A DNA stretch of 64,000 bases from Algoriphagus sp. TR-M9. GTDB taxonomy: Bacteria; Bacteroidota; Bacteroidia; Cytophagales; Cyclobacteriaceae. Positions 45,939 to 55,750 of this stretch are shown piece after piece (the stretch's first letter is position 1; every line of letters starts with the position of its first letter). The notes beneath the pieces were generated by a model that saw nothing but the letters and a program-made list of their open reading frames with translations, had not been told where the DNA came from and did no database searches. Made by a program: the position numbers and the translations under genes. The stretch covers positions 526,501-590,500 of the forward strand of contig NZ_CP115160.1 in the NCBI RefSeq assembly GCF_027594545.1, in the 5' to 3' direction.

Positions 45939-46337
45939 ATGAACTATTGGTTGGTCAAATCAGAGCCAAGATCTTACTCCTGGGATGATTTTGTAGCTGT
46001 ACAAGAAGAAGTCTGGGATGGGGTGCGGAATTACCAGGCCCGCAATTTCCTGAAGGAAATGAAGCTGGGAGATCAGGTGTTTTTCTATCACAGTGGCAAA
46101 GAGAAAGCCATAGTGGGATTGGCAGAAGTCAGTGAGGAGCAGTTTCCTGACCCTACCCATCAGGACTGGGTGGCGGTGAAATTGAAAGTGCTGCAACCTT
46201 TGGCCAGCCCAGTTAGTTTGGCTGCTATCAAGGCTGAGGACAGGCTTGCCGAGCTTCCTATGCTGAAGCAGTCCAGGTTATCGGTGCTTCCAATGAGTAA
46301 AAGTGAATTTGACATACTATATCAAATGGGTTCATGA
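45939..46337 (+). CDS. EVE domain protein (thymocyte nuclear protein 1-like)
   Basis: 132 residues. MNYWLVKSEPRSYSWDDF, WDGVRNYQARNFLKEMKLGD and FFYHSGKEKAIVGLAEV are the standard EVE/THYN1 blocks. The PUA-like fold is thought to bind modified bases (5-methylcytosine derivatives or modified RNA). The stop overlaps the next start (ATGA), so it is coupled to the gene at 46334. No restriction-modification genes lie nearby. Confidence 0.9.
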   Translation: MNYWLVKSEPRSYSWDDFVAVQEEVWDGVRNYQARNFLKEMKLGDQVFFYHSGKEKAIVGLAEVSEEQFPDPTHQDWVAVKLKVLQPLASPVSLAAIKAEDRLAELPMLKQSRLSVLPMSKSEFDILYQMGS

Positions 46338-47953
46338 AAAGATACCTTCTATTTTGTTTGCTTTTTGCCCTGGCCATTCAGGCTCAGGCACAGTTGAAAT
46401 TCCTGTCCAGACACGAAGTGCCTTCAGAACTCTATGATCCTGTTTTTGAAATGGTGGGGACAGAAGAAGGCGTTGTTTCTTTTCGTACTGTTCCCGAAAA
46501 GGGCCTGAATTTCAAGCAAAAGTTTCAATACTTCATTTCTGACCTAGAGCTGAAATCAGAGTCTGGCTTGATTGAGTTTCCGGTCAAGGATGGCTATCAG
46601 ATGATAGGTTATGATTATTTTGAAGGGATGCTGTATGTGCTTTTTGCCAAGGGATACAACAGCATAGGAGACAAATATGTGCTTCAAATCGAACTGCATA
46701 CCAAAAAGGGGCTGGAGTTTGATGTCAGTAATGTGCTTGAGATGGAGCTCACCGAGTTTTTGGTTCAGGAAAGGAAGGTGATTTTTATGGGTACTTCAGA
46801 TTCCCGACCGGTATTGCAGATTTTGGATTTGGATACCAAGAGCGTACATACCTTGCAGGGGATTTATGGCAATGACACCCAAATCATGCAAATCAGGAAA
46901 ATGCCAGAATCCAAGTCCCTGGAAGTCGTGCTCAGCAGAAAGGGCGTGTATAAAAACCGGGATATCCTGATCAATACCTATGACCTGAACGGGAATTTGC
47001 TTCGGGAAGTAAAAGTGGACCAGTTTGGTGAGCAAGGGCAGGGAATCATGGATGGGATGTTGGTCTCCACAGGCCAGTATCAAGAGGCTATGATCGGGGC
47101 TTTTGGGCTGGAGCGTAGAAATACCTACCAAGGCATGTACATTATGGACCTGAACGAGTTTGGGGAATACAATTTCAAGCTGTACACTCTAGAGGACTTT
47201 CCTAACTTTTACAATTACCTGGAAGGGAAATCCAGAGAAAAAAGAGAAGCGGATGTGCTGAAAGATCTGGACAAGGAGAAAACCCCGGAGATTATAAATA
47301 AATACGCCATCCGGGATATCAGACAAAAAGAAGATGCCTATTACATCTATTTTGATCAGTTTACGGTAAGCAATAACCGCTCAGGATATATACCCGGAGT
47401 AAGTTCATCTAATGGAGGATATCGCTATGACAGATGGAGCCGAATGGGTAATACCGTCATGAACGACCCTATCATGGGCACCAGGTTTCCGAGTCAGAGC
47501 TATCAGGTGGTGCCAGAATTCCGTTATCAATCCGCCCATTTTGTAAAAGTGTCCAAAGCAGGTCCTGTTCTTTGGGATAATGCCAGTACCTATAATGAGA
47601 TGGTCACTACTTATCCTGAGGCTTTTGGAGAAATAGCCGTGGTTGGTGAGGAGTTTTATCACATGTTTGTAGAAAATCTCATTCTCAAACTCAGCTATTT
47701 CAACAAGGGAGAAAAGATCTTTGAAAACCTGGAATTTGAAATCAAACTCATCAATGAAAACGAAAGGATTCAGGATACCAACGTAGAAAGCCTGCGTCTC
47801 ATCCATTGGTATGATAGGTATTACTTAATGTCCGGAACCCAAAAAATCCGGTATCAAGCAAACGATAGAACTGAGCAGGTTCGGGAGGTGTTTTTCCTGA
47901 CCAAAATCCTCGTAGATGGGGATTTGTATCAGCCGGAAGAGCTCCCGGACTAG
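46334..47953 (+). CDS. Exported protein of unknown function
   Basis: 539 residues with a signal peptide (MKRYLLFCLLFALAIQAQA). The body has recurring beta-type stretches (e.g. KYVLQIELHTKKGLEFDVSN, LLREVKVDQFGEQGQGIMDG), which suggests a propeller-like periplasmic domain. A lysine/glutamate-rich helix lies near 300-320. No family recognised. Translationally coupled to the EVE gene. Confidence 0.6.
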   Translation: MKRYLLFCLLFALAIQAQAQLKFLSRHEVPSELYDPVFEMVGTEEGVVSFRTVPEKGLNFKQKFQYFISDLELKSESGLIEFPVKDGYQMIGYDYFEGMLYVLFAKGYNSIGDKYVLQIELHTKKGLEFDVSNVLEMELTEFLVQERKVIFMGTSDSRPVLQILDLDTKSVHTLQGIYGNDTQIMQIRKMPESKSLEVVLSRKGVYKNRDILINTYDLNGNLLREVKVDQFGEQGQGIMDGMLVSTGQYQEAMIGAFGLERRNTYQGMYIMDLNEFGEYNFKLYTLEDFPNFYNYLEGKSREKREADVLKDLDKEKTPEIINKYAIRDIRQKEDAYYIYFDQFTVSNNRSGYIPGVSSSNGGYRYDRWSRMGNTVMNDPIMGTRFPSQSYQVVPEFRYQSAHFVKVSKAGPVLWDNASTYNEMVTTYPEAFGEIAVVGEEFYHMFVENLILKLSYFNKGEKIFENLEFEIKLINENERIQDTNVESLRLIHWYDRYYLMSGTQKIRYQANDRTEQVREVFFLTKILVDGDLYQPEELPD

Positions 47954-47987
47954 ATTTTATTTTTATATTTACCCGCAAATCTACCCC

Positions 47988-48536
47988 ATGCAAAAAAGGC
48001 TAGTCTTAGACGAAGGACAGATTGAGATCATACTCAGACGATTCTGTCATCAATTGATCGAAAATCATGATGATTTTGACAATACGGTGCTTCTGGGATT
48101 GCAACCTAGAGGACCCATATTGCTGGATAAAATTGTGACACTTTTAGAAGAAATATCCGGAGTGAAAGTACCTTCCGGATATTTGGATGCGACTTTTCAC
48201 AGAGATGATTTCCGCAGACGTGATTTTCCGCTGAAAGCAAACGAAACCAAAATCAATTTTCTTGTAGAAGGAAAAAAAGTGATCTTGGTAGATGATGTGC
48301 TGTACAAAGGAAGGTCTGTGCGAGCCGCTATGGATGCCATGATCGCCTTTGGGAGACCCCAAAAAGTGGAATTGATGGTGCTAGTAGATCGAAAGCTCAC
48401 CCGAGACTACCCCATCATGCCGGATTATTATGGCGTAAGAGTACATACGCTGGAAAGTCAGTATGTGGTGGTGGAATGGCAAAACCAAGGCCACGAAAAG
48501 GATGCAATTTGGATCACAGAGAAAGTTAAACCCTAA
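47988..48536 (+). CDS. pyrR: Bifunctional pyr operon regulator/uracil phosphoribosyltransferase PyrR
   Basis: 182 residues from the ATG at 47988 (MQKRLVLDEGQIEIILRRF); an upstream in-frame start at 47916 lies in the previous gene. The PRPP loop is VILVDDVLYKGRSVRAAM (about residues 96-113). It converts uracil and PRPP to UMP and can bind pyr mRNA. Two bases separate it from pyrB, so both form one operon. Confidence 0.92.
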   Translation: MQKRLVLDEGQIEIILRRFCHQLIENHDDFDNTVLLGLQPRGPILLDKIVTLLEEISGVKVPSGYLDATFHRDDFRRRDFPLKANETKINFLVEGKKVILVDDVLYKGRSVRAAMDAMIAFGRPQKVELMVLVDRKLTRDYPIMPDYYGVRVHTLESQYVVVEWQNQGHEKDAIWITEKVKP

Positions 48537-48538
48537 TC

Positions 48539-49465
48539 ATGTCGCAACTAAGTACCAAACACCTACTTGGAATCAAAAATCTCACCGAAGGAGATATACA
48601 GTTAATTCTTGATACTGCGGCTAATTTCAAAGAAGTGATCAATCGGCCGATCAAAAAAGTGCCCTCACTCCGGGATATAACCATTGCCAATGTCTTCTTT
48701 GAAAACTCTACCCGAACCCGCCTCTCATTTGAGCTGGCCGAGAAGAGGCTTTCCGCAGATGTGATCAATTTCTCCTCCGGAAATAGTTCGGTGAAAAAAG
48801 GAGAGACCCTGGTGGATACTGTCAATAATATCCTATCCATGAAAGTGGACATGGTGGTGATGCGCCATTCCAGTCCAGGTGCTCCTCATTTCCTTTCCAA
48901 AAATGTAAATGCCAATATCGTCAATGCCGGAGATGGGACACATGAGCATCCTACCCAAGCCTTGCTTGATGCATTTTCGATCAAAGAAAAACTAGGAGAT
49001 GTGGCAGGGAAAAAGGTGGCAATCATAGGTGATATACTCCACTCCAGGGTGGCTTTGTCCAATATATTCTGCCTTCAGAAATTGGGCGCTGAAGTTATGG
49101 TTTGTGGACCTATCACCCTTTTGCCCAAGCATATAGAAAGTCTGGGTGTGAAAGTGGAACTTGATGTCAAAAAAGCCCTGCAATGGTGCGATGTGGCTAA
49201 TGTACTCAGGATCCAACTAGAGCGGCAGCAGATCAAATACTTCCCCAGCCTGAGGGAATATTCACTTTATTACGGAATCAACAAAAAGCTTCTAAACGAG
49301 TTGGATAAGGAAATCGTAGTGATGCACCCGGGGCCTATCAATCGAGGAGTGGAACTTAGCTCAGATGTAGCGGATTCCAAGCAGGCTATTATTTTGGAGC
49401 AGGTGCAAAATGGGGTGGCGGTTCGCATGGCTGTACTTTATTTGCTAGCCGGAGCCAAAGGGTAA
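48539..49465 (+). CDS. pyrB: Aspartate carbamoyltransferase catalytic subunit
   Basis: 308 residues, the standard length. The carbamoyl-phosphate site is FENSTRTRLSF (S57-T58-R59-T60-R61); HEHPTQALLDAFSI and MHPGPINRGVEL complete the signature. It makes N-carbamoyl-aspartate in pyrimidine synthesis. No regulatory subunit (pyrI) follows, which fits the PyrR-linked type. Confidence 0.95.
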   Translation: MSQLSTKHLLGIKNLTEGDIQLILDTAANFKEVINRPIKKVPSLRDITIANVFFENSTRTRLSFELAEKRLSADVINFSSGNSSVKKGETLVDTVNNILSMKVDMVVMRHSSPGAPHFLSKNVNANIVNAGDGTHEHPTQALLDAFSIKEKLGDVAGKKVAIIGDILHSRVALSNIFCLQKLGAEVMVCGPITLLPKHIESLGVKVELDVKKALQWCDVANVLRIQLERQQIKYFPSLREYSLYYGINKKLLNELDKEIVVMHPGPINRGVELSSDVADSKQAIILEQVQNGVAVRMAVLYLLAGAKG

Positions 49466-49522
49466 TTACTTTGAAATTTCTACTTTGGGATTTCTGATCC
49501 ACTCACTATCAATCTCACGTCT

Positions 49523-50239
49523 ATGCTTAGCGTAACCAACTTGGTAAAAACTTATGGCAAGCAGAATGCTGTCAACGACATTTCATTTGAATTGCAAGGC
49601 GGAGAGGTAGTAGGACTGCTAGGTCCAAATGGCGCAGGGAAAAGCACCACGATGAAATGTATCGTGGGATTGCTTCGCAAGACATCCGGGGAAATCTTGA
49701 TTGGAGGTGAGGATCACCTGAGTGTGGAGGCCAAGCGGCTTTTCAGTTATATCCCGGAGACACCCTATGTGTACGACCTCCTTACCGTACAGGAACACAT
49801 GCAGTTTATAGCACAGGCCTATGGCATCAAAGAATGGAAAGATAAGGCCAGGGAACTGCTGGAAATCTATGAGTTGGATGATAAAGCAGACAAGCTCGGT
49901 AGGGATCTCTCCAAGGGAATGCGGCAGAAAGTATCTATTTGCTGTGCTCTATTGACCGATCCCAAAGTCTTGTTTTTTGACGAGCCTATGATAGGTCTAG
50001 ATCCCAAGGCCATCAAGAATACCAAACGTATTTTCCGGGAATTAAAAGAGGCGGGCAAGACCATTTTGGTCAGTACCCACCTGATCGATAGTGTGGAGTC
50101 CATTGCGGACCGCATTATGATCTTGAAGGATGGAAATATTGTAGGAAATGACACCATAGCCAATCTGAAAATTCAGGTGGCACAGGAAGAAGGGGGCACC
50201 CTGGAAGATCTATTTTTAGAACTGACCAAAGATGAATGA
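49523..50239 (+). CDS. ABC transporter ATP-binding protein
   Basis: 238 residues. Walker A GLLGPNGAGKSTTMK, signature LSKGMRQKVSICCALL, Walker B VLFFDEPMIGLDP and the H-loop STHLIDSVE are complete. Its 3' end overlaps the permease gene by 8 bp, so they form one exporter. The motif order matches the drug/antibiotic-export (ABC-2) branch. Confidence 0.92.
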   Translation: MLSVTNLVKTYGKQNAVNDISFELQGGEVVGLLGPNGAGKSTTMKCIVGLLRKTSGEILIGGEDHLSVEAKRLFSYIPETPYVYDLLTVQEHMQFIAQAYGIKEWKDKARELLEIYELDDKADKLGRDLSKGMRQKVSICCALLTDPKVLFFDEPMIGLDPKAIKNTKRIFRELKEAGKTILVSTHLIDSVESIADRIMILKDGNIVGNDTIANLKIQVAQEEGGTLEDLFLELTKDE

Positions 50240-51863
50240 AATCTCTCTGCTTTTCCGCAAGGATATACTCATCCTGATCAATAATATTAAGTTGATTTTG
50301 AAAAATCCGCTGAGGCTACTGCCGTATGCTGGGATTTTGGGGTACTTTTTCTTTATTTATTACCTCAGATTAAAGGGCAGAGATGAGGATGAAGCTCCTC
50401 AGGAAATGCCGGATATGGATGGGGTTCCCCAAGTGGATTTTGCCGTGCAGAATATAGTCGGTGCAGTGACTTTGCTAGCTTTGGTTTTGTTGATATACCA
50501 GCTTTTCCGGGCAACCAAAAACAATGTCAGCTTTTTCAAAATGGCTGATGTAAATCTGCTCTTCACCGCCCCGGTGAAGCCTGAGAATATCCTGATTTAT
50601 TATATGGGAAGGTCGATTTTGCCTGCTCTGGGGGGAAGTATTCTGTTTATGGCTTACGGAGCCAGCCAGATGGCCGAGCAGTGGGAATTGACCTTTGGCA
50701 ATGCCCTGTTTCTAATTCTTGGTTTTGCCTTATTCTTCTTTATGATTTCCCCGATTAAGTTTCTGGTGTACACCCTTCATACCAAATACGGTATCATGGA
50801 GTATATCCGAAATGGAGTGGTGGTTCTAGCCGTTTTACTGGGAGCTATGGTGATTATCCCAGGGATGATGGCCGATAAGTTTTGGCAAGGCATGTTTGCC
50901 TGGATCAGTTCGCCTTGGTTTGATTTCTTTCCCATGGTGGGCTGGAGCAGGGGCATTATCAGTTACCTCTCGCATGGCAATGTCATCCTTTCTTTGGCTT
51001 TTATAGTCCTGTATGGAGTAGCATATTTCATAGTGCTGAAATTGGTGATCCGCTTTGCAGGATATTACTATGAAGATGTACTGGAAGCGACTAAGTCCAA
51101 CGAGGAGAAGATTGAGAAGGTACGCGGCAAAAAGCAGAGCGAAAGCTCCTTTAGCCTCAATACCAAAAAGCAGCTTGCCTTACCGGACTTTGGCACTGGT
51201 GCCAAAGCTTTTTACTGGAGAAATTACGTACACAGTTCCCGCCAGGATTACCATCCTTTATTTGGGATTTACTCCCTGATCATGGTAGGGGTGGGGGTAA
51301 TTCTGGCTGGATTATCCATTTTTGATTGGTTTTCTCATTGGGTGTTTTATGGATATTTATTGATTTTGTTTTTCATCTATTTTATGGCCGGAATCGGCCG
51401 GGCAAATGTAGGAGACCTGAAGAAACCTTTTTTCATTTTGGTGCCTGCCAGTTGGTCTTCCAAGTTTTGGAATATGATCAAGCTGGATTTAGTGCAAATC
51501 AGCTTATTTGCGGCAGCACTGATTGTTCCTTCTGTGCTATTGGCGCAGCTGAATCTCATGGTCATTCCTTTGTTTCTGATTGCCGTTCCTGCGGTTTATC
51601 TGGTGGGATTTGGGATTAATTTGATCCCCCAAGTGGCTTTGGACGAGGGCTGGGACAGGAAATTGATCAAGCCTTTTATGATTGGGGGCGTATTGCTTTT
51701 TGGATTACTTCCCACCTTGGCTTTTACCATTATTGCTATAGTGGTGTCCAAGCAGTTTGTGTGGGCATTAGGGGTTGCGACCATGGGGATGTGCTTTGTG
51801 GCGGCCATTTTGCTTCACGTTAGTCTGGATGTCTTGAAGCGATTAGAGTTTAAAGAGGTTTAG
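50232..51863 (+). CDS. ABC exporter membrane subunit
   Basis: 543 residues, about 12 hydrophobic helices with a charged cytoplasmic loop near 290-330 (SNEEKIEKVRGKKQSESS). It resembles the large putative ABC exporter permeases of Firmicutes and Bacteroidota that pair with a single ATPase. The ATPase is encoded just upstream with an 8-bp overlap. Substrate unknown. Confidence 0.75.
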   Translation: MNEISLLFRKDILILINNIKLILKNPLRLLPYAGILGYFFFIYYLRLKGRDEDEAPQEMPDMDGVPQVDFAVQNIVGAVTLLALVLLIYQLFRATKNNVSFFKMADVNLLFTAPVKPENILIYYMGRSILPALGGSILFMAYGASQMAEQWELTFGNALFLILGFALFFFMISPIKFLVYTLHTKYGIMEYIRNGVVVLAVLLGAMVIIPGMMADKFWQGMFAWISSPWFDFFPMVGWSRGIISYLSHGNVILSLAFIVLYGVAYFIVLKLVIRFAGYYYEDVLEATKSNEEKIEKVRGKKQSESSFSLNTKKQLALPDFGTGAKAFYWRNYVHSSRQDYHPLFGIYSLIMVGVGVILAGLSIFDWFSHWVFYGYLLILFFIYFMAGIGRANVGDLKKPFFILVPASWSSKFWNMIKLDLVQISLFAAALIVPSVLLAQLNLMVIPLFLIAVPAVYLVGFGINLIPQVALDEGWDRKLIKPFMIGGVLLFGLLPTLAFTIIAIVVSKQFVWALGVATMGMCFVAAILLHVSLDVLKRLEFKEV

Positions 51864-52052
51864 GATAGCCTGCGCATTCAGAAATTGCTGGGAGGGAAAC
51901 CGAATTTTATTCCGCATTAACTTTCCCAAACTCGCTTAGCCGGGAAAATTCCTTTATTTTTAAGCTGGGTTATGAACAAGTCCTTTTATCCTAAAGGCAT
52001 ACAGGCTTTACTCCTGCATAATTCAGGTTTCAGTTACCAAATAAGACCAACT

Positions 52053-53420
52053 ATGATCTACAATTCCATCATTGACACCATCGGAAACACGCCGATGATC
52101 CGTTTGAATAAACTCGCCAAACACATCAAAGGAGAGGTTTTGGTGAAAGTAGAATACTTCAATCCGGGAAATTCTATGAAGGATAGAATGGCCATCAAAA
52201 TGGTGGAGGATGCGGAAAAAGCCGGAATCCTCAAGCCAGGTGGTACCATCATAGAAGGGACTTCCGGTAATACGGGGATGGGCCTGGCGCTAGCTGCCGT
52301 GGCCAAAGGGTACAAGTGCATTTTCACTATGGCGGATAAGCAGTCCAAAGAGAAAATCGATATTCTAAAAGCAGTAGGTGCTGAGGTAATTGTCTGCCCT
52401 ACCAATGTTTCGCCAGAGGATCCTCGTTCCTATTATTCCATTGCCAGAAAGCTAAATCAGGATATTCCGAATTCTTTTTACCCCAACCAATACGATAACT
52501 TATCCAACACCGCGGCGCATTATGAAACCACCGGGCCTGAGATTTGGGCTGATACACAAGGTAAGATCACGCATTATGCAGCAGGGGTAGGCACAGGGGG
52601 CTCTATGTGCGGGACTTCCCAATATCTCAAAGAACAAAACCCAGCCATAGTGACTGTGGGGATAGATACTTACGGATCGGTTTTCAAGAAGTACAAGGAA
52701 ACAGGGGTTTTTGATGAGAAGGAGGTTTACCCATACCTCACTGAGGGGATTGGTGAGGATATACTCCCAAAGAATGTCAATTTTGACATGATAGATCACT
52801 TCGTGAAAGTAACGGACAAGGATTCTGCTGTGATGACCCGAAGACTTGCCAGAGAGGAAGGTCTATTCGTGGGCTGGTCATGTGGCTCAGCCGTTCATGG
52901 TGCTTTGGAGTGGGCCAAGGATAACCTGAAAGAAGGTGACCAGATGGTGATCATTTTGCCGGATCATGGGACCCGTTATTTGGGAAAAGTCTATAACGAC
53001 GAATGGATGAGAAATCATGGTTTCCTTGAAGATAGGACCTTCTCTACCGCCAGAGATATTATTGCACAGCGCAATGGGGCCTATACATTGGTTTCTTCGC
53101 TTAAAACTGATTCTGTACGGGATGCGATTGCGCTGATGAACAAAACCAGTGTGTCTCAGATTCCTGTGATGGAAAATGACGAGGTAGTTGGCTGTCTGAC
53201 AGATAATAAGCTCCTGGCAAAGATCATTGATAATCCAACTTTGAAAGACGCAAAAGTCTCTGATGTAATGGAGGATTCCATGCACTTTGTGGCCTTGGAC
53301 AGTACTTTGGATGTGCTTTCTTCTATGGTGGAAAAGGAAAAGGCCGTTCTGGTACGAGATGCACAAAACCAGATTCATATCATCACCAAGCACGATATTT
53401 TAGAGGCTTTCACCAAGTAA
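52053..53420 (+). CDS. Cystathionine beta-synthase (PLP enzyme with CBS domains)
   Basis: 455 residues from the ATG at 52053 (MIYNSIIDTIGNTPMIRLNK); the in-frame start at 51972 adds 27 residues unlike the family. PLP lysine K43 in NPGNSMKDRMA, phosphate loop EGTSGNTGMGLA and GVGTGGSMCG. Two C-terminal CBS domains (about 335-455) may bind an adenosyl ligand. It condenses serine or O-acetylserine with homocysteine or sulphide; the CBS tail favours cystathionine synthesis. Monocistronic or leading the small membrane gene. Confidence 0.9.
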   Translation: MIYNSIIDTIGNTPMIRLNKLAKHIKGEVLVKVEYFNPGNSMKDRMAIKMVEDAEKAGILKPGGTIIEGTSGNTGMGLALAAVAKGYKCIFTMADKQSKEKIDILKAVGAEVIVCPTNVSPEDPRSYYSIARKLNQDIPNSFYPNQYDNLSNTAAHYETTGPEIWADTQGKITHYAAGVGTGGSMCGTSQYLKEQNPAIVTVGIDTYGSVFKKYKETGVFDEKEVYPYLTEGIGEDILPKNVNFDMIDHFVKVTDKDSAVMTRRLAREEGLFVGWSCGSAVHGALEWAKDNLKEGDQMVIILPDHGTRYLGKVYNDEWMRNHGFLEDRTFSTARDIIAQRNGAYTLVSSLKTDSVRDAIALMNKTSVSQIPVMENDEVVGCLTDNKLLAKIIDNPTLKDAKVSDVMEDSMHFVALDSTLDVLSSMVEKEKAVLVRDAQNQIHIITKHDILEAFTK

Positions 53421-53429
53421 ATTGAATTA

Positions 53430-54083
53430 ATGGATCAGCATAAAATTCACCGGATCATCGAGTCCGGAGTAGATTTTAATATCAATCAAATACTCTCCAA
53501 AGCCTGGGAGATGTTTAAAGAAAAGGCGCTTTTTCACATAGGTTTCATGGTGATTATCGTGTGTGTGCAGGCGGCTTTTGCTGAATATGCAGAAAGTTTT
53601 ACACCTATTTATACCATCTTTATTTCCCCACCGCTGATCTGTGGCTTTTATATGGTAGCCAATAGGCAAAGCCAAAAGGAATACCTGGAGTTTCAGAATT
53701 TCTTTGATGGATTCAAGTATTGGTGGAATCTGGTGATTGCAAACCTGATCAGCTCGATACTGGCTGTACTTGGAATTATTCTTTTGATTGTTCCAGGTGT
53801 TTACCTGCTAGTAGGGTATATGTTCTGTTTGTTGTTTGTGATTTTTGGTGGGTTTGATTTTTGGACTTCCATGGAGCTGAGCAGAAAGCTGGTGACCACC
53901 AACTGGTGGAAATTTTTCACTTTTGGACTGGTGTTATTGGCTATGAACATTGCTGGGGTTTTGTGCCTTATTGTAGGCCTTCTGGTAAGCATTCCCATGA
54001 CTTATTTGGCGGTATATGTGCTTTTCGAGGAATTGACCATTGACGCAGTACCAGAGGAAGAGCATCCTCAGGTTATATCCTGA
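53430..54083 (+). CDS. Conserved membrane protein, unknown function
   Basis: 217 residues. A polar start (NINQILSKAWEMFKEKALFH) is followed by about five helices, with the pair LIVPGVYLLVGYMFCLLFVI and VLCLIVGLLVSIPMTYLAVY. This layout recalls the membrane domain seen in GlpQ-associated or DUF975-like proteins, but the match is not secure. It starts nine bases after the cystathionine synthase stop. Confidence 0.6.
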   Translation: MDQHKIHRIIESGVDFNINQILSKAWEMFKEKALFHIGFMVIIVCVQAAFAEYAESFTPIYTIFISPPLICGFYMVANRQSQKEYLEFQNFFDGFKYWWNLVIANLISSILAVLGIILLIVPGVYLLVGYMFCLLFVIFGGFDFWTSMELSRKLVTTNWWKFFTFGLVLLAMNIAGVLCLIVGLLVSIPMTYLAVYVLFEELTIDAVPEEEHPQVIS

Positions 54084-54195
54084 ACCTAATTATATGAAGG
54101 TGAATAGGTGTTAAATCGAAATTAGTTTTTGATCGAGAACAATTTTTTAAAATCACCCGTATTATGTTAAGGTGTTCAATTTTAAAGGCTTAACT

Positions 54196-54717
54196 ATGGG
54201 GGTTGTATCGAGGATTCTCTGCATTTGTGTATTCTTCATTTCACTTGCAAGTTGTAAATCTTCAGACCAGCTCGCTGTGCAAACCATAGGGAAATCTGAT
54301 GCATTAAAAAACTATAGGACTTTTTACTTTGTAGAAAAAGCATTGCATTCGGATGAGCTTATAGAATTCGATGCATCTTTTAAAGAGAAATTAGAGGGGA
54401 TGGGATTTAAAGAAGAGGCTGAAAACCCGGATTTTTTGGTGCAATCCTTGAAAGTTTCAAAGGACTTCGTGCAGGAAGTAGGTTCCTATATCAGTGATCC
54501 TTCCAGCAGCGGGACCGTTACAACTCCAAGCGTGGGATATAGCGATTTTATTATCAATAGCTTTGAAGCCGGTAGGTTGATTTTTCTCATTCAGGACACA
54601 AAATCAAATGACATAGTATGGATGGGGGTCGGGTCAGGGATTTTTCCTAAAAAAGAGCGTGAAAAGCAGTTGCTGACGGCCCAAGCCATAGAAGCGATGC
54701 TAGCTGACTTTAAGTGA
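54196..54717 (+). CDS. DUF4136-like lipoprotein
   Basis: 173 residues from the ATG at 54196; a GTG at 54172 is possible. The lipobox is at SLASCKSS. Features such as KNYRTFYF near the start of the mature part, NPDFLVQSLKVS in the middle, and DIVWMGVGSG near the end match the DUF4136 outline. This is a family of outer-membrane lipoproteins of unknown role. Convergent with plsC, with three bases between the stops. Confidence 0.7.
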   Translation: MGVVSRILCICVFFISLASCKSSDQLAVQTIGKSDALKNYRTFYFVEKALHSDELIEFDASFKEKLEGMGFKEEAENPDFLVQSLKVSKDFVQEVGSYISDPSSSGTVTTPSVGYSDFIINSFEAGRLIFLIQDTKSNDIVWMGVGSGIFPKKEREKQLLTAQAIEAMLADFK

Positions 54718-54720
54718 TTT

Positions 54721-55449
54721 TTATTGAAATGTTAGAATCATCCCTTCCAGTCTGGATCTGCATTTTTCCGCCAAATTTGGCACAGCGCTGCCTGATGGCC
54801 CTGGGGGATAAATGGGAGTAGAAAAATGAATATGCACTTTGCCTGGACGGAGTAGTAAAGACCCTCTTTTCATAATTTTATCCGCTCCCAATATTGCCAT
54901 AGGCAGGATAGGTATCCCTGTTTCTACAGCAAGACGGAATGCCCCGGTTTTGAATGGTAGCAGAATAGCATCACTGTCATTTCGGGTTCCCTCCGGAGCT
55001 ACCGCAGCGGAGATTCCCTGGTTTAAGAAGGTGACGAGTTTAGCTATGCTTTTTCTTCGGGATTCTGCGTCGGTTCTATCGACCCAGATTGCCACCTTTC
55101 CGACTACCCATCCAAACAGGGGGATTTTGGCCAGTTCTTTTTTTCCTATGGCTCGAATTTGCTGAGGGGTGGAAATGGGGATAACTGCTGCATCCAGAAA
55201 AGAGCGATGGTTAAATATGTAAATGTAGGGTTTGTGGGGTTCAATGAATTCCTTACCGTGGATCTCATAGCGTATTCCGCTGAGGAATGACCAGGTTTTG
55301 GCCCAGACTCTGATGAAAAAGAAGGAAAGTTTACCGGCAGCAGGGCTAATGCTCACTGGGATGACTATGAACAGTCCCAATAGGAGTAGAAGCGCAAAGA
55401 AGACCAGAATGGAATAAATGGTAAAGATTACTTGTAAGATTTTCATCAT
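54721..55449 (-). CDS. plsC: 1-acyl-sn-glycerol-3-phosphate acyltransferase
   Basis: 242 residues. N-terminal membrane helix, acyltransferase motif NHRSFLDA (HX4D) near residue 80, second motif region RTDAESRRKS, and PEGTRND near 155. It acylates lysophosphatidic acid at the inner membrane. Paralogues in lyso-ornithine lipid synthesis share these motifs, so the acceptor is likely but not proven. Confidence 0.85.
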   Translation of the reverse strand: MMKILQVIFTIYSILVFFALLLLLGLFIVIPVSISPAAGKLSFFFIRVWAKTWSFLSGIRYEIHGKEFIEPHKPYIYIFNHRSFLDAAVIPISTPQQIRAIGKKELAKIPLFGWVVGKVAIWVDRTDAESRRKSIAKLVTFLNQGISAAVAPEGTRNDSDAILLPFKTGAFRLAVETGIPILPMAILGADKIMKRGSLLLRPGKVHIHFSTPIYPPGPSGSAVPNLAEKCRSRLEGMILTFQ

Positions 55450-55503
55450 TCAGTAGAATGCTTAAATTTGGGTATAAATTTAATATTAACTCTTTGCTTG
55501 CAG

Positions 55504-55537
55504 GAGCCTCCGAGCGTTCGGGGGCTCTGTTTTTTTA
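55504..55537 (+). terminator. Orphan terminator hairpin upstream of rpsA
   Basis: Stem GAGCCTCCGA (55504-55513) / TCGGGGGCTC (55518-55527) with one wobble, then seven or eight T. No plus-strand gene precedes it; plsC starts at 55449 and runs the other way. It may end a very short transcript. Confidence 0.65.
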
Positions 55538-55631
55538 TTTGCCCTGATATAGGGTGGGAAATTGAAGTAAAACCAAAAGCCTATTTGAAGGTAATTTTTC
55601 CCAGTAAATTCCTCATTTCCTAATAATTCCA

Positions 55632-55639
55632 TACCTTTG
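55632..55639 (+). promoter_or_regulatory. rpsA promoter -7 element
   Basis: TACCTTTG matches the Bacteroidota -7 consensus TAnnTTTG, about 112 bp before the rpsA start. The -33 region is weak. The leader in between holds a CCGTTC/GAGCGG hairpin (about 55643-55658). Confidence 0.6.
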
Positions 55640-55750
55640 CAGTCCGTTCGAGTGAGCGGAGTGTGCTGGGCTTGCTTAACACATTGATTTACAACTAAAA
55701 ACGGTAGCCTCTTGACCCGAGGGCTATTGCTATTCAGGGTTAGCACTATT

